Origin: Chryseobacterium gambrini
GTDB taxonomy: Bacteria; Bacteroidota; Bacteroidia; Flavobacteriales; Weeksellaceae
Reading direction: 5' to 3'
DNA length: 64,000 bases
Assembly (NCBI RefSeq): GCF_900156825.1
Contig: NZ_FTOV01000002.1
Location: 1-64,000, forward strand
The first letter of the stretch is position 1, and every line of letters starts with the position of its first letter. A model generated the notes under the pieces. It made no database searches, was not told the DNA's origin, and worked only from the letters and a program-made list of their open reading frames with translations. The position numbers and the translations under genes are program-made. This document shows, piece by piece, positions 44,584 to 54,913 of the stretch.

Positions 44584-45300
44584 ATGGATAAAGGAATTTG
44601 TGTTGTTACAGTAGCTCCTGTTCGTGCAGAAGGTTCGGACAGAGCAGAAATTGTTACGGAAATATTGTTTGGGGAAAGTGCAGATATTCTGGAAGTGAAT
44701 AAGAACTGGACCAGAATAAAAATGCATTATGACGGCTATGAAGGATGGATGGATACGAAACAGCTTAAACCTGTAACAGACGAATATCTGGCTAAACGGA
44801 AAGTAACCGTTGTAACCGAAGACTTTTCTTCTGTCTTGATGAATGACGGAAAAACACTGCTTTCCATGGGTTCGGAAGTTGAATTTCCTGCGGTAGCGTC
44901 GAGAAGAAGTCACGACGTGCGAGAAAGTATTGCTTTAACGGCAAAAGAATTCCTGAATGTGCCGTATTTATGGGGCGGTAAAAGCTTTTTTGCGGTAGAC
45001 TGCTCAGGTTTTACACAGTTGGTTTACAAAATTCACGACATAAAATTACCGAGAGACGCTTCACAGCAGGTTGAAGTGGGAGAATCATTAAGCTTTGTTG
45101 AAGAAAGTCAGCCGGGAGATCTTGCGTTTTTTGAAAATCCGGAAGGAAAGATTATTCACGTCGGAATCATGCTGGATAACCAGAGAATTATCCACGCTTC
45201 CGGAAAAGTGAGAATCGACACGCTGGATTCTACAGGAATTTTCAACAAAGAAATGAATAAACATACCCATAAACTGAGAGTAATTAAAAGTTTGCTTTAA
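44584..45300 (+). CDS. C40 (NlpC/P60) peptidase with SH3-like domain (238 aa)
   Basis: Cysteine peptidase that cuts gamma-D-Glu-diamino acid bonds in wall peptides. N-terminal SH3-like part (5-60: VAPVRAEGSDRAEIVTEIL), then the catalytic domain with C140 in DCSGF, H192 in IIHVGIM and H204 in IIHASGK. No signal peptide, so probably cytoplasmic and used in muropeptide recycling, as dipeptidyl-peptidase VI. Followed 17 bases on by the DUF1648 gene. Confidence 0.9.
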   Translation: MDKGICVVTVAPVRAEGSDRAEIVTEILFGESADILEVNKNWTRIKMHYDGYEGWMDTKQLKPVTDEYLAKRKVTVVTEDFSSVLMNDGKTLLSMGSEVEFPAVASRRSHDVRESIALTAKEFLNVPYLWGGKSFFAVDCSGFTQLVYKIHDIKLPRDASQQVEVGESLSFVEESQPGDLAFFENPEGKIIHVGIMLDNQRIIHASGKVRIDTLDSTGIFNKEMNKHTHKLRVIKSLL

Positions 45301-45317
45301 CTTAAAATCTGTCTGAA

Positions 45318-45785
45318 ATGGAAAATATTCTCTTTACTGTTTTTGATATTTTTAATTTTGGATTACTGGTTTTTCTGTGGTGGTTTACGGTGAAACATTA
45401 TAAATCACTGCCTCAGATTATACCCATTCATTTTGATTTTGACGGAAAAGCGGATAATTTCGGAAGTAAGAAATATGCCTTTTTAATGCCTGTGGTTTTA
45501 ACCGGACTTTACTTCTTATTTGCTTTTATTGTGAGAGATCCAGAATCTGCCAATTATCCTGTTAAAATTACTGAAGAAAATCAGGATGCTCAGTTCATGA
45601 TCATGGAAATTTTTATCAGATGGCTGTTTATGATAATCACATTGCTATTTTTAAACAGTCAGGATTATATGTTCCGGTATTCTTTTGATGAAAACGTAAA
45701 ACCAAGAGTCCCGATGTCTTCGGCAATTTTTTCGGTGATTGGAAGTTTAATTATTTTGTTCGTTTTTGTAGGTGTTTTCAAATGA
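45318..45785 (+). CDS. DUF1648-domain membrane protein (155 aa)
   Basis: An N-terminal hydrophobic segment, then the DUF1648 signature PQIIPIHFDFDGKADNFGSKKYAFLMPV, and three more TM helices (LTGLYFLFAFIV, WLFMIITLLFL, FSVIGSLIILFVFVG). Family function is poorly known; SdpI-type immunity proteins contain the same domain, but this one lacks a peptide partner here. Its stop overlaps the cupin start by 4 bases (ATGA). Confidence 0.8.
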   Translation: MENILFTVFDIFNFGLLVFLWWFTVKHYKSLPQIIPIHFDFDGKADNFGSKKYAFLMPVVLTGLYFLFAFIVRDPESANYPVKITEENQDAQFMIMEIFIRWLFMIITLLFLNSQDYMFRYSFDENVKPRVPMSSAIFSVIGSLIILFVFVGVFK

Positions 45786-46120
45786 TAAAATCTAAAAATA
45801 ATTCTGAACATTATATCTGGGGAGACAACTGCGATAGCTGGATTCTGAAAAATGATGCCCATTTATCCGTCAAGCAGGAAATTATGCTTTCCGGAACTTC
45901 AGAAAAGCTGCATTTTCATCATCTCGCAGAACAGTTTTTTTATATTTTAAAAGGGAAAGCTGTCTTTTTTATTGATGGCGAAAGGTTGTCTGTAAAAAAC
46001 GGTGAAAGCATTACCATTCCCCCAAAATCTAAACATTATATTGCTAATGAATCTGATGAAGATCTGGAATTTTTAGTCATTTCCAGTCCTTCGGCTGATA
46101 ATGATAGAATTGTGCTTTAA
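45782..46120 (+). CDS. Cupin-domain protein (112 aa)
   Basis: Single cupin barrel: EIMLSGTSEKLHFHHLAEQFFYILKGKA gives the HxH...E metal ligands, and GESITIPPKSKHYI the last histidine. Could be a small sugar or amino-acid handling enzyme or sensor; not more can be said. Overlaps the DUF1648 gene by 4 bases, so it is co-translated. Confidence 0.8.
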   Translation: MIKSKNNSEHYIWGDNCDSWILKNDAHLSVKQEIMLSGTSEKLHFHHLAEQFFYILKGKAVFFIDGERLSVKNGESITIPPKSKHYIANESDEDLEFLVISSPSADNDRIVL

Positions 46121-46139
46121 ATGGAAATTAAAAGATATT

Positions 46140-46472
46140 ATGACTGCGAATATTTTAAATAGTTGGAATTTAAAAGCTGAAAGTTATATGGAAGCTAAAC
46201 TCAGGTATTCTGGTTTTGGCTGTGAAATTTTTGAGTTTTTTAAATACGAATTATCTTTAAATCTGAATAACTTCCAATTTTACCAGCCGATAAATCAACC
46301 TGAAGACTTAATAGCATATTATAAATTAGACAACATAGAGTTTGCTGTTCAGTTAGATCCTCTATGTGAAGTTATATGTATTTGGAATAATAGCATTTCT
46401 GTAGAAGTTAATTTTTTTGTTAAAGACTATTATGCTAAAGTAATAGAAATAATAAAGACCAAGATTTTATAA
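46140..46472 (+). CDS. Hypothetical protein (110 aa)
   Basis: Not recognised. ATG at 46140 (MTANILNSWNLKAESYMEAK) is chosen because the longer reading starts inside the cupin gene. Aromatic-rich with PINQPEDLIAYYKLDNIEFAVQLDPLCE, no signal peptide or TM segment. Base composition is more AT-rich than neighbours. Lies between cupin and waaA, so it may be a recent insertion in this operon. Confidence 0.6.
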   Translation: MTANILNSWNLKAESYMEAKLRYSGFGCEIFEFFKYELSLNLNNFQFYQPINQPEDLIAYYKLDNIEFAVQLDPLCEVICIWNNSISVEVNFFVKDYYAKVIEIIKTKIL

Positions 46473-46483
46473 ATTTAAAAGAA

Positions 46484-47713
46484 TTGAAAACTCTATACAA
46501 CATATTTATCCATCTGCTCATCTTCGGGATGAAGGTTTTTGCGTTATTCAATGATAAAACTAAAAAAGGCGTTGAAGGCAGGAAAGAATCTTTAGGAAAG
46601 GTGAAGTCAGGCTTTAAAAAATCTGATCAAGTGATCTGGATGCACGCTTCAAGTCTTGGAGAATATGAACAGGGACTGCCTGTTTTGGAACAGTTGAAAG
46701 AAAGATTTACGGATCATAAAATTTTAGTCACCTTCTTTTCTCCATCCGGTTATGAAAACGTGGTGAAAAAGAAACATTTTGCCGATGTGATCTGTTATCT
46801 TCCTTTTGATAAAAAATCTGCTGTAAAAGAATTTACAGACCAGTTTGATGTTCAACTATTTTTTACGGTGAAGTATGATTACTGGTATCATCTTCTTGGT
46901 GAACTTAAAAATAAAGGAGCAAAAACGTATGTGATTTCAGCTTTGTTCTATGATCGTCAGTCGTTTTTTACATCGTATGGAAAATGGTTTGTACAGCAAC
47001 TTCAGAAAAATATCGACTGGTTTTTTCATCAGACCCAAATGTCCTTTGCTCTGGCTAAAAGCATTGGATTAACGAAATCTTCGGTAACGGGAGATACGAG
47101 ATTTGACCGTGTAAAACAGTTGAGACATCGAGACAATCAAGTAGATTGGATTAAAGATTTTATTGGCGAAGATAAAACCGTGGTTTTCGGAAGTTCTTGG
47201 CAGGCGGAAGAAAAAATTGCGCTGGAAGTCTCGCAGGGAAGTCCTTATGCAAAATTAATTATTGCTCCGCATGATCTGAAGAGAGTTTCCCATTTGAAAC
47301 AGCTTTTTCCGGAAGCAATTTTATACAGTGAAATTAAAAATTCTGTTGAGGATTTTAACTCAAATATTTTAATTATCGACAGCATCGGTTTGCTTTCAAA
47401 ATTGTATTCTTACGCCGATGTTGCGGTGGTAGGAGGAGGGTTTCATGATGCGGGACTTCACAATATTCTGGAAGCGGCAACCTTTGGCGTTCCGGTAATT
47501 TTCGGAAATCAGTATAGAAAAAATCCTGAAGCAGACGGTCTTATTTCGGCGGATGGAGGAAGGTCTTTTGAAAATGCAGGTCTTGCTGCAGATTTTGTTC
47601 TGTTTTTAATTAATAATGAAGATTCCCTTCAGGCAATGTCTGAAAATGCTGAAAAATTTGTCTCTGAAAAACCGAATTCTACGGAACTGATCTTACAGAA
47701 AATCTTATCGTAA
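46484..47713 (+). CDS. waaA: 3-deoxy-D-manno-octulosonic acid transferase (409 aa)
   Basis: Adds Kdo to lipid A precursor at the inner membrane. An N-terminal membrane anchor (LYNIFIHLLIFGMKVFALF), then GT-B halves: WMHASSLGEYEQGLPVLEQL, VTFFSPSGYENV, and DVAVVGGGFHDAGLHNILEAATFGVPVIFG, the Kdo transferase hallmark. The reading begins with TTG (46484); the next in-frame ATG (46529) would cut off half the anchor, so TTG is preferred. Its last 9 bases overlap the end of the opposite-strand gene. Confidence 0.92.
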   Translation: MKTLYNIFIHLLIFGMKVFALFNDKTKKGVEGRKESLGKVKSGFKKSDQVIWMHASSLGEYEQGLPVLEQLKERFTDHKILVTFFSPSGYENVVKKKHFADVICYLPFDKKSAVKEFTDQFDVQLFFTVKYDYWYHLLGELKNKGAKTYVISALFYDRQSFFTSYGKWFVQQLQKNIDWFFHQTQMSFALAKSIGLTKSSVTGDTRFDRVKQLRHRDNQVDWIKDFIGEDKTVVFGSSWQAEEKIALEVSQGSPYAKLIIAPHDLKRVSHLKQLFPEAILYSEIKNSVEDFNSNILIIDSIGLLSKLYSYADVAVVGGGFHDAGLHNILEAATFGVPVIFGNQYRKNPEADGLISADGGRSFENAGLAADFVLFLINNEDSLQAMSENAEKFVSEKPNSTELILQKILS

Positions 47714-48331
47714 AAATCCCTGATTTTTAATGTCTTTGATGATCTGGTCAAAATTTTCCGGAATCTTATCGCTGGTCAGCCAGTTAAAATCGATCCCGTT
47801 GTTAATGAAAAGTTTGGATAAATATGTATTCTCAAGGATTTTATCTTTTAAATTATCCAGATGCTCATCAATTTCCATCCAGTAATCGACATCCAGTTTT
47901 TTGGTTAAAAGCAAAGCTTTCACCACTTTATTAATGATGTAGAGATACAGTTTATAAACATTATCGAATCTTTGTCGGCTCAGATCTTCGTTATATTCTA
48001 AAATCTTATTAATCAACAATAAATTAAGAGAAACTTCTCCGAATTTATCGGTCGTTACTTTTACGTGTTCGGTAATTTCACTGCTTATTTTACGGATAAT
48101 TCCCAGAAAATATTTCTGATTGCTGATGTATTTTGATGCCAGTAAAACTTTTTCGGAAACAATTTCCTCCATCGCATCTCTTTTATTGTCTGTGGTTTCA
48201 GGATCAATAAGTTCGAAGTATAGTTTTTTAGATAAAAGTTTATCTTTTTTTAATAATCTGAAAATCAGGCGGTCTTTTTCTACAGAAGAAAAATTGCTCA
48301 GAGCAGTTTTGAACTCTTTTGAATATTCCAT
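47705..48331 (-). CDS. Conserved hypothetical protein (208 aa)
   Basis: Mostly alpha-helical by sequence, rich in Lys, Leu and Asp (EKDRLIFRLLKKDKLLSKKLYFELI, LDVDYWMEIDEHLDNLKDK). No signal peptide, TM segment or recognised motif. It looks like a cytoplasmic helical-repeat protein of the Flavobacteria core set, from memory of style only. Convergent with waaA and 9 bases downstream of a GT2 gene's end, so it could be transcribed apart from it. Confidence 0.65.
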   Translation of the reverse strand: MEYSKEFKTALSNFSSVEKDRLIFRLLKKDKLLSKKLYFELIDPETTDNKRDAMEEIVSEKVLLASKYISNQKYFLGIIRKISSEITEHVKVTTDKFGEVSLNLLLINKILEYNEDLSRQRFDNVYKLYLYIINKVVKALLLTKKLDVDYWMEIDEHLDNLKDKILENTYLSKLFINNGIDFNWLTSDKIPENFDQIIKDIKNQGFLR

Positions 48332-48340
48332 TCAATAAAA

Positions 48341-49099
48341 TTAATTAAAAATTTTCGAATATTTCAAAAATCCGTTGAATGCCCAGTTTGCGGTATAGTA
48401 TAAAGATTTAACTGTAGAAAATCCCATGAAATCTTTATACACCAGATATTGATCTCGGATGATGTTTTTTTTCTTTCTGGAAACACTGTTTTCGCGCATC
48501 CTGTATTTAGCAAGTGTTTTATTCAGCGGATAGCCTTTCGGGATTTTTTTCAGAAGATTCAGCCACATCACATGATCTTCGCGCTTGCTTTTCACGGGGA
48601 AGAAGAATTTTCCCACTCTTTTGGTATCGTACATTGTAGAAACCGGAGCCAGTCTGCAGGTTTTAAGCAGGTTGGAAAAGGTAACGACTGTATCGGCTTC
48701 AAAATCTTTTAGAACCGGTTCCATCGTATGTTCATCACATCTGGAATAATTGCAGTACACCAATTCTGCATTGTTTTTATCCATAAACCCGATCATCTCG
48801 TCAAGATATTCAGGATACCAGAAATCATCGGAATCCAGAAAGGCGATGTAACGACCTTCCGCTCTTTCGAGGCTTTTATTTCGGGCATTTCCTGCGCCGC
48901 CGTTTTTTTCAAGAACGTGTAATTTTATTCTGGGATCATTGTACTTTCGGATCAGCTCAACCGTATTATCTTTGGAACGGTCGTCCGAGATCAGCCATTC
49001 CCAGTTTTCATACGTCTGGCTGAGTACAGACTGTATGGTTTCCTCTATAAATTCCGCCGAATTGTAGGAGGGGGTGATTATCGAAACTAATTCTTTCAT
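48341..49099 (-). CDS. Glycosyltransferase family 2 (252 aa)
   Basis: GT-A transferase: VSIITPSYNSAEFIEETIQSVL, LISDDRSKDNTVEL, the GGAGNARNKSLE loop, FLDSDDFWYPEYL with the DSDD metal site, and KREDHVMWLNLLKK as the general base region. Typical for O-antigen or capsule side-chain synthesis. Lies directly downstream (8-base gap) of an acyltransferase gene, suggesting joint modification of a surface glycan. Confidence 0.92.
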   Translation of the reverse strand: MKELVSIITPSYNSAEFIEETIQSVLSQTYENWEWLISDDRSKDNTVELIRKYNDPRIKLHVLEKNGGAGNARNKSLERAEGRYIAFLDSDDFWYPEYLDEMIGFMDKNNAELVYCNYSRCDEHTMEPVLKDFEADTVVTFSNLLKTCRLAPVSTMYDTKRVGKFFFPVKSKREDHVMWLNLLKKIPKGYPLNKTLAKYRMRENSVSRKKKNIIRDQYLVYKDFMGFSTVKSLYYTANWAFNGFLKYSKIFN

Positions 49100-49107
49100 C
49101 TTGTGTT

Positions 49108-50091
49108 TTATAAAAATTTTTTCTCATAAAAATGCCATGAGCTTACCCCAACGGCAATAACCACCATCATACATGCAAAAGCCATCACGTAAGGATTGTA
49201 ATCTTTAAATAATCCCAGTGTGGTAAAAGTTCTGATGATCGGGAAGTGGAAGATATAAATTCCGTAGGTAAAATCTCCATATTTTCCGAAATTATTTAAA
49301 AACTTAAAAGAATATGCGATGTACAGGACGATAATCCCGATCATCATCGGAGAAAAAAGCTGAATCTTTGTAAATAAATCGATCCACACTGTGGCTATGG
49401 CAATGATAAAAAGGGTGTTTTTATATTTGATGAATTTGTCAAAATTAAAATAAATCAGCATTCCCGGTATGAAATAAGACAGCGTTCCCGGAAGCTGTTT
49501 CGCCATTGAAATTTTTCCCTGATGTTCAAAATAATTAAGATAAACGAGCGACAGAAAATATAGGATCATTAAACTGATGTTCCTATACTTGTTGTTTTTT
49601 CCGAACAGTAGAAACATCAGCGGAACAGCAAAATAATAGCACATTTCTATCTTTAGTGTCCAAAGAGCTCCGTTGACTGCCTGATTTCCGAAAACTCCGG
49701 GAAGCCACGGTGCTTTAAAATTTAAAAAAATGGAATTCCAGAAAAGATATTTGTAGACCTGCGTATTACTAAAATATTCCCTGAACGAATAAGTGCTTAC
49801 AAGACTGAGTAAAATGGCACAGAGAAAAACAACCAATAAATAAGCGGGAACAATTCTCCTGATTCTTTTGCTAATATAGCTTTTAAGACTGGAAGAACGC
49901 TCATAACTTCTGGCGATGAGAAATCCGCTCACCACAAAAAAACCGAAAACGGCAATTTCGATAGGGCTGTGTTCCAGAAATTTCAGCTCCGGAGAAACGC
50001 TTAAAGCTCCAAGATGCCCTAAAAAAACGATGAAAGCGAGGAGAACACGGATAAAATCAAAATTATTTTTCGTAAGGTCTTGCATTTGCAT
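49108..50091 (-). CDS. Acyltransferase family 3 (O-acetylase) membrane protein (327 aa)
   Basis: Start placed at the ATG at 50091 (MQMQDLTKNNFDFIR); the longer reading lacks support. Acyltransferase-3 signs: NNFDFIRVLLAFIVFLGHLG (with the catalytic His region) and ISKRIRRIVPAYLLVVFL, then about ten TM helices. Acetylates sugars of LPS or capsule using acetyl-CoA. Paired with the GT2 gene. Confidence 0.9.
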   Translation of the reverse strand: MQMQDLTKNNFDFIRVLLAFIVFLGHLGALSVSPELKFLEHSPIEIAVFGFFVVSGFLIARSYERSSSLKSYISKRIRRIVPAYLLVVFLCAILLSLVSTYSFREYFSNTQVYKYLFWNSIFLNFKAPWLPGVFGNQAVNGALWTLKIEMCYYFAVPLMFLLFGKNNKYRNISLMILYFLSLVYLNYFEHQGKISMAKQLPGTLSYFIPGMLIYFNFDKFIKYKNTLFIIAIATVWIDLFTKIQLFSPMMIGIIVLYIAYSFKFLNNFGKYGDFTYGIYIFHFPIIRTFTTLGLFKDYNPYVMAFACMMVVIAVGVSSWHFYEKKFL

Positions 50092-50284
50092 TTGTTTGTT
50101 ACAAAAATAGTTTTTTTCGAAGAAAAGATCATATTTCCGGTAATGAATGTTTGCTGAATAAAGGAAAAACAACGCTTTTGAAATGCCGATACACAGAAAA
50201 TAATAAATTTTAACAATATTTTTTTAAAAAAATTGTATAATAATATAAATAAATCATAATTTTAGCGCTTGAAAAAATTGATAT

Positions 50285-50758
50285 ATGAAGAAATTAGCAT
50301 TATTATTTGCAGGTTTATCATTATTTGTAGCAACAGGATGTAATAACGACGACGAAGTAGTACAGGAAGCTCCGTTAGTGGGAGTTTGGCAGCCCGTGAA
50401 AAAAGTAGTAACCGTAGTTGCAATAGGAGAAGTTCCTGTTTCGGACGGTATTTCTTTTGATACCACTTGTCAGCAGACTTCAAGATGGACGTTCGCTTCC
50501 GGAAATGCAGGAACAAGAAAAGATATGGGAGACAGCGCAACGCCGGGAACCTGTACACCTACTTTCGACAGAACATTTACTTATACTTATGATAAAGACA
50601 GCAAAGCTATTCAGATAAAATATCAGGGAATTGTTCAGCCGGATCAGGGAAGAATCATCAGCATCAGCGATACTGCTTTAAACATCATGTTTGAAGACAA
50701 ATCAGATCCTACCGAATTCCATTCTGAAACCTATACATTTAAGAGAATACCTCAGTAA
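50285..50758 (+). CDS. Lipocalin-like lipoprotein (157 aa)
   Basis: Lipobox SLFVATGC (Cys 19) with an acidic mature start (NNDDEVVQ). The mature part starts LVGVWQPVKKVV, the typical first strand of the lipocalin-like family of Bacteroidota, and has a Cys pair (TTCQQT, PGTCTP) and strands to the end (HSETYTFKRIPQ). Function unknown. Own terminator at 50785-50811. Confidence 0.82.
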   Translation: MKKLALLFAGLSLFVATGCNNDDEVVQEAPLVGVWQPVKKVVTVVAIGEVPVSDGISFDTTCQQTSRWTFASGNAGTRKDMGDSATPGTCTPTFDRTFTYTYDKDSKAIQIKYQGIVQPDQGRIISISDTALNIMFEDKSDPTEFHSETYTFKRIPQ

Positions 50759-50784
50759 TAGTCTGAATTATCAATATAAAATAC

Positions 50785-50811
50785 AAATCTCATCTACTGA
50801 TGAGATTTTTT
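50785..50811 (+). terminator. Terminator of the lipocalin-like gene
   Basis: Perfect 10-bp stem AAATCTCATC (50785-50794), loop TACT, GATGAGATTT (50799-50808), then a T-run. Confidence 0.85.
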
Positions 50812-50934
50812 TGTGCATTATTTCGTCAAATTTAAATTTCCATTTCTTTTAAAATCATTATTTTTGTGAAAATTAGAAAAGGAATTTAAAAGAATCCGGC
50901 ATCTAATATCTTAACATCTAATATCTATAAAAAA

Positions 50935-53748
50935 GTGTTTTACGATCATCAGCAGATAGAAAAAAAGTGGCAGAAGTACTGGGAAGATAATCAAACGTAT
51001 AAAACTTCCGACAACACAGACAAACCTAAATTTTATGTTCTCGATATGTTTCCGTATCCATCCGGAGCAGGACTTCACGTAGGTCATCCGCTTGGATATA
51101 TCGCATCCGACATTTACGCGAGGTACAAAAGACATCAGGGTTTTAATGTTCTCCACCCTGTTGGTTACGACAGCTTCGGGCTTCCTGCTGAACAGTACGC
51201 TATTCAGACAGGGCAGCATCCTGCGATTACGACAGAGCAAAACATTACAAGATACGAAGAGCAGTTAAGAAAAATTGGCTTTTCTTTCGACTGGAGCAGA
51301 GAAGTAAGAACTTCCGATGCTTCTTATTATAAATGGACACAGTGGATTTTTATTGAGCTGTTCCATTCGTGGTATAATAAAGATACTGATAAAGCGGAGC
51401 CTATTTCATCTTTGGTTAAACGTTTTGAAGAAAAAGGAACGGAAGGGTTAAATGCCAATCAGAACGATGAATTAAATTTCACGGCGGAAGAGTGGAAAGA
51501 AGCTTCAGGAATTGATAAAGAAGACATTTTATTAAATTACCGTTTGGCTTACAGAGCGGAAACCACTGTAAACTGGTGTCCTGCTTTGGGAACCGTTCTG
51601 GCAAATGATGAGGTGAAAGACGGAAAATCCGAAAGAGGAGGTTTTCCTGTTTTCCAGAAGAAAATGATGCAGTGGAGCATGAGGATTTCTGCGTACTCTG
51701 AAAGATTATTGCAGGGATTAAAAACTTTGGACTGGCCACAACCTTTGAAAGATTCTCAGGAATACTGGATCGGAAAATCTCAGGGAGCACAGGTGAGATT
51801 CAATGTGGAAGGACATGACGAGATCGTTGAAGTGTTTACAACAAGACCAGATACTATTTTCGGAGCGACTTTTATGGTTCTGGCTCCCGAAAATCCTTTG
51901 GTGGAAACCATCACAACCGCAGAGCAAAAAGCTGAGGTAGATTCTTATATTGAAGAAACTTCTAAGAAAACGGAACGTGACAGAATGGCGGACGTGAAAA
52001 ATGTTTCAGGCGCTTTCACGGGAAGTTATGCTTTAAACCCTTTCAGTGGAGAAAGAATGCCGATCTATATTTCAGATTATGTTTTGATGGGTTACGGAAC
52101 AGGTGCTGTAATGGCGGTTCCTGCACATGACGAGCGTGATCACAGATTTGCAAAGAAATTTAATTTAGAAATTAAGAAAGTAGTGGAAACGGACGAAGAT
52201 GTTCAGGAAGCTTCTTTCGATTCTAAAGATTCGGTTTGCGTAAATTCTGATTTCTTAAATGGATTAAATTATAATGATGCAAAGGCATTGATTATTTCTG
52301 CTATTGAGAAAAAAGGAATCGGACACGGAACAACGAACTACAGACAGCGTGATGCGATTTTCTCAAGACAAAGATATTGGGGAGAACCGGTTCCTATCTA
52401 TTATAAGGATGGAATGCCTTATACATTGCCGACTTCCGCTTTGCCTTTGGAACTTCCGGAAGTTGAAAAATATCTGCCGACTGAAGACGGAGATCCGCCA
52501 TTGGGAAATGCAAAAACGTTTGCATGGGATGAAGCTAATCAAAAAGTAGTCGATACAAATTTGATTGATGAAAAAACGGTTTTCCCTTTAGAATTATCCA
52601 CAATGCCGGGTTGGGCAGGAAGCTCATGGTATTTCCTAAGATATATGGATTCGAAAAATGATGAGGTTTTTGCTAAAAAAGAACTTTCAGATTATTGGGG
52701 ACAGGTGGATTTGTACATCGGAGGAAGTGAACACGCGACAGGACATTTATTATATTCCCGTTTCTGGAATATGTTCTTAAAAGACAGAGGATATATTAAT
52801 CAGGATGAGCCTTTCCAAAAGTTGATTAATCAGGGGATGATTTTGGGGATGAGTGCTTTTGTGTATAGAGTTGACGGAACTAATCAATATGTTTCTAAAA
52901 ATTTAGCAAAAGATTATACAACTCAGGCAATTCACGTTGATGTATCTTTATTAAAAGGAACTTCTGATGAACTGGATACTGAAGCTTTCAAAGCTTGGAG
53001 ACCGGATTATGCAGATGCAGAATTTATTTTAGAAGATGGAAAATACATCACAGGTCGTGAAGTAGAAAAAATGTCCAAGTCAAAATACAATGTGGTAAAT
53101 CCGGATGACATCTGTGAAGAATACGGAGCAGACGGTTTAAGATTGTATGAAATGTTCTTAGGTCCGTTGGAACAATCTAAGCCTTGGAACACGCAAGGTC
53201 TGAGTGGAGTCTACGGTTTCCTTAAAAAGTTCTGGAATTTATATTTTGACGGGGATACTTTCTCGGTTTCCGATGAAGAGCCAACCAAAGCAGAATACAA
53301 AGTTTTACATACCTTAATAAAGAAGGTGGTTTACGATATTGAAAACTTCTCTTTCAATACGTCTGTCTCTTCTTTTATGATCGCTGTAAACGAATTGCAA
53401 AAAATAAAATGCAACAAACGCAATATTTTAGAACCTTTAGCCGTTATCATTTCTCCGTATGCACCTCACATCTGTGAAGAACTTTGGAGTTTATTGGGGC
53501 ATCAGGATTCTATAGAATTTGAAAAATTCCCTGTATTGAACGAGGATTACTTAGTTGAAGATGAGATTTTGTATCCGGTAAGTGTAAACGGAAAAATGAA
53601 GTTTAAAATTTCACTTTCCGCGCAGCTTTCACCTAAAGAAGTGGAGGAAGTGGTACTTAAAGACGAAAAAATGGTGCAGATTCTGGAAGGGAAGACCCCG
53701 ACGAAAATCATTGTAGTGCCTCACAGAATTGTGAATATAGTAATTTAA
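50935..53748 (+). CDS. leuS: Leucine--tRNA ligase (937 aa)
   Basis: Class I synthetase charging tRNA-Leu, with editing domain. HIGH motif HVGH (48-51) in [15 protein letters not shown], editing CP1 region with [15 protein letters not shown] and [20 protein letters not shown] at 712-716, and a full anticodon-binding end. The start is GTG (50935), giving [16 protein letters not shown]; no upstream ATG fits. A TATTTTTG box at 50859-50866 may be its promoter; the leader holds direct repeats of ATCTAATATCT. Confidence 0.97.
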   Translation: MFYDHQQIEKKWQKYWEDNQTYKTSDNTDKPKFYVLDMFPYPSGAGLHVGHPLGYIASDIYARYKRHQGFNVLHPVGYDSFGLPAEQYAIQTGQHPAITTEQNITRYEEQLRKIGFSFDWSREVRTSDASYYKWTQWIFIELFHSWYNKDTDKAEPISSLVKRFEEKGTEGLNANQNDELNFTAEEWKEASGIDKEDILLNYRLAYRAETTVNWCPALGTVLANDEVKDGKSERGGFPVFQKKMMQWSMRISAYSERLLQGLKTLDWPQPLKDSQEYWIGKSQGAQVRFNVEGHDEIVEVFTTRPDTIFGATFMVLAPENPLVETITTAEQKAEVDSYIEETSKKTERDRMADVKNVSGAFTGSYALNPFSGERMPIYISDYVLMGYGTGAVMAVPAHDERDHRFAKKFNLEIKKVVETDEDVQEASFDSKDSVCVNSDFLNGLNYNDAKALIISAIEKKGIGHGTTNYRQRDAIFSRQRYWGEPVPIYYKDGMPYTLPTSALPLELPEVEKYLPTEDGDPPLGNAKTFAWDEANQKVVDTNLIDEKTVFPLELSTMPGWAGSSWYFLRYMDSKNDEVFAKKELSDYWGQVDLYIGGSEHATGHLLYSRFWNMFLKDRGYINQDEPFQKLINQGMILGMSAFVYRVDGTNQYVSKNLAKDYTTQAIHVDVSLLKGTSDELDTEAFKAWRPDYADAEFILEDGKYITGREVEKMSKSKYNVVNPDDICEEYGADGLRLYEMFLGPLEQSKPWNTQGLSGVYGFLKKFWNLYFDGDTFSVSDEEPTKAEYKVLHTLIKKVVYDIENFSFNTSVSSFMIAVNELQKIKCNKRNILEPLAVIISPYAPHICEELWSLLGHQDSIEFEKFPVLNEDYLVEDEILYPVSVNGKMKFKISLSAQLSPKEVEEVVLKDEKMVQILEGKTPTKIIVVPHRIVNIVI

Positions 53749-53988
53749 AAAAAAATTAACATTGGCAAATTAAAAAAAATGAAGGCTTAAATTTTTTGAT
53801 TTTTTAACGTAAATGTTAAAATTGAAAAATATTACCAAAAAAAGAGAAAATAATTGTAATATCGAAAGTGTATTAAAATTTCTTTATCAAAAAAATGGCA
53901 AATGTTTATTTAAGACTCTTGCATTTTAATTATTTTTGCCTTTAATTTACACCTTGTAAAATTTTAAAACAATATAATTTAGTTAAAT

Positions 53989-54852
53989 ATGGAAATGAAT
54001 GTTTCAAAAAATGATGAGCAAGTAATTGCTAGAAAGTCGGGAGGTTTAAACCCAGCTGTAATTATTCCTATTATCTTTGCAATAGGAGTTTGTATTTATT
54101 TATTCGTTCTAGGTAACCCAGGAAACTTTAAAGATGCTAATGAATTAGGAGGAGCATCTGTTGCTTTTGCTGACAAGGAGGGGAAAGACATTCACCCAGA
54201 ATCGTTCTTAGGTATTATCTACAAAGGAGGGGTTATTGTACCTATCTTGATTACTTTCATGATCACGGTAATCGTTTTCTCTTTTGAAAGATATTTCGTT
54301 CTTAGCAAAGCTGCCGGAAAAGGAAACTTAGACAACTTCGTTGTACAGGTAAGAAGCTTACTAAACCAAAACAAAATTGATGAAGCTTTAGAAGAGTGCG
54401 ACAGACAGCAAGGTTCTGTTGGTAACGTAGTAAAAGAAGGTCTTACTACTTACAAAGCTTTATCTCACGATACAACGCTTAACAAAGAGCAAAAAATGGT
54501 AGCGCTTAACAAAGCAATCGAAGAAGCGACTACTCTTGAAATGCCAATGCTTGAGAAAAACATGATGATCCTTTCTACTTTAGGTACTGTTGCAACGTTA
54601 GTAGCACTTTTAGGTACGGTAATCGGGATGATCAAGGCGTTCTTCGCATTAGGTTCAGGAGGGGGTACTCCGGATGCCGCTGCACTTTCTACAGGTATCT
54701 CTGAAGCCTTGATTAACACAGCTTTAGGTATTGGTACTTCAGCAATCGCTATCATCCTTTATAACTTCTTTACTTCTAAAATCGACGGATTAACTTATAA
54801 GATCGACGAGATCGCAATGAGCATCCAACAGTCTTTCGCTGAATTCAACTAA
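53989..54852 (+). CDS. exbB: MotA/TolQ/ExbB proton channel protein (287 aa)
   Basis: Proton channel stator of the TonB energising system. Three TM segments: VIIPIIFAIGVCIYLFVLG (about 20-40), VIVPILITFMITVIVFSF, and the paired C-terminal helices with LGTVATLVALLGTVIGMIKAFFALG (Thr residues of the ion path) and TALGIGTSAIAIILYNFFT. Longer N-terminus than E. coli ExbB, as usual in Bacteroidota. Followed by two exbD genes and tonB. Confidence 0.94.
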   Translation: MEMNVSKNDEQVIARKSGGLNPAVIIPIIFAIGVCIYLFVLGNPGNFKDANELGGASVAFADKEGKDIHPESFLGIIYKGGVIVPILITFMITVIVFSFERYFVLSKAAGKGNLDNFVVQVRSLLNQNKIDEALEECDRQQGSVGNVVKEGLTTYKALSHDTTLNKEQKMVALNKAIEEATTLEMPMLEKNMMILSTLGTVATLVALLGTVIGMIKAFFALGSGGGTPDAAALSTGISEALINTALGIGTSAIAIILYNFFTSKIDGLTYKIDEIAMSIQQSFAEFN

Positions 54853-54913
54853 GAATTGTAGCAAGGAATTTGCAGTAAGTAAAAAGAAGTTTAATTAAAA
54901 ATCATTAATAATA

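Noticed and set aside
45318-45785. SdpI-type immunity system
   Set aside because: DUF1648 is shared with SdpI, but no SdpI helix set or toxin gene is present; neighbours are a peptidase and a cupin.
46101-46139. Start of the hypothetical protein inside the cupin gene
   Set aside because: It would add 13 unrelated residues in an overlapping frame; the ATG at 46140 outside the overlap is simpler, although neither is proven.
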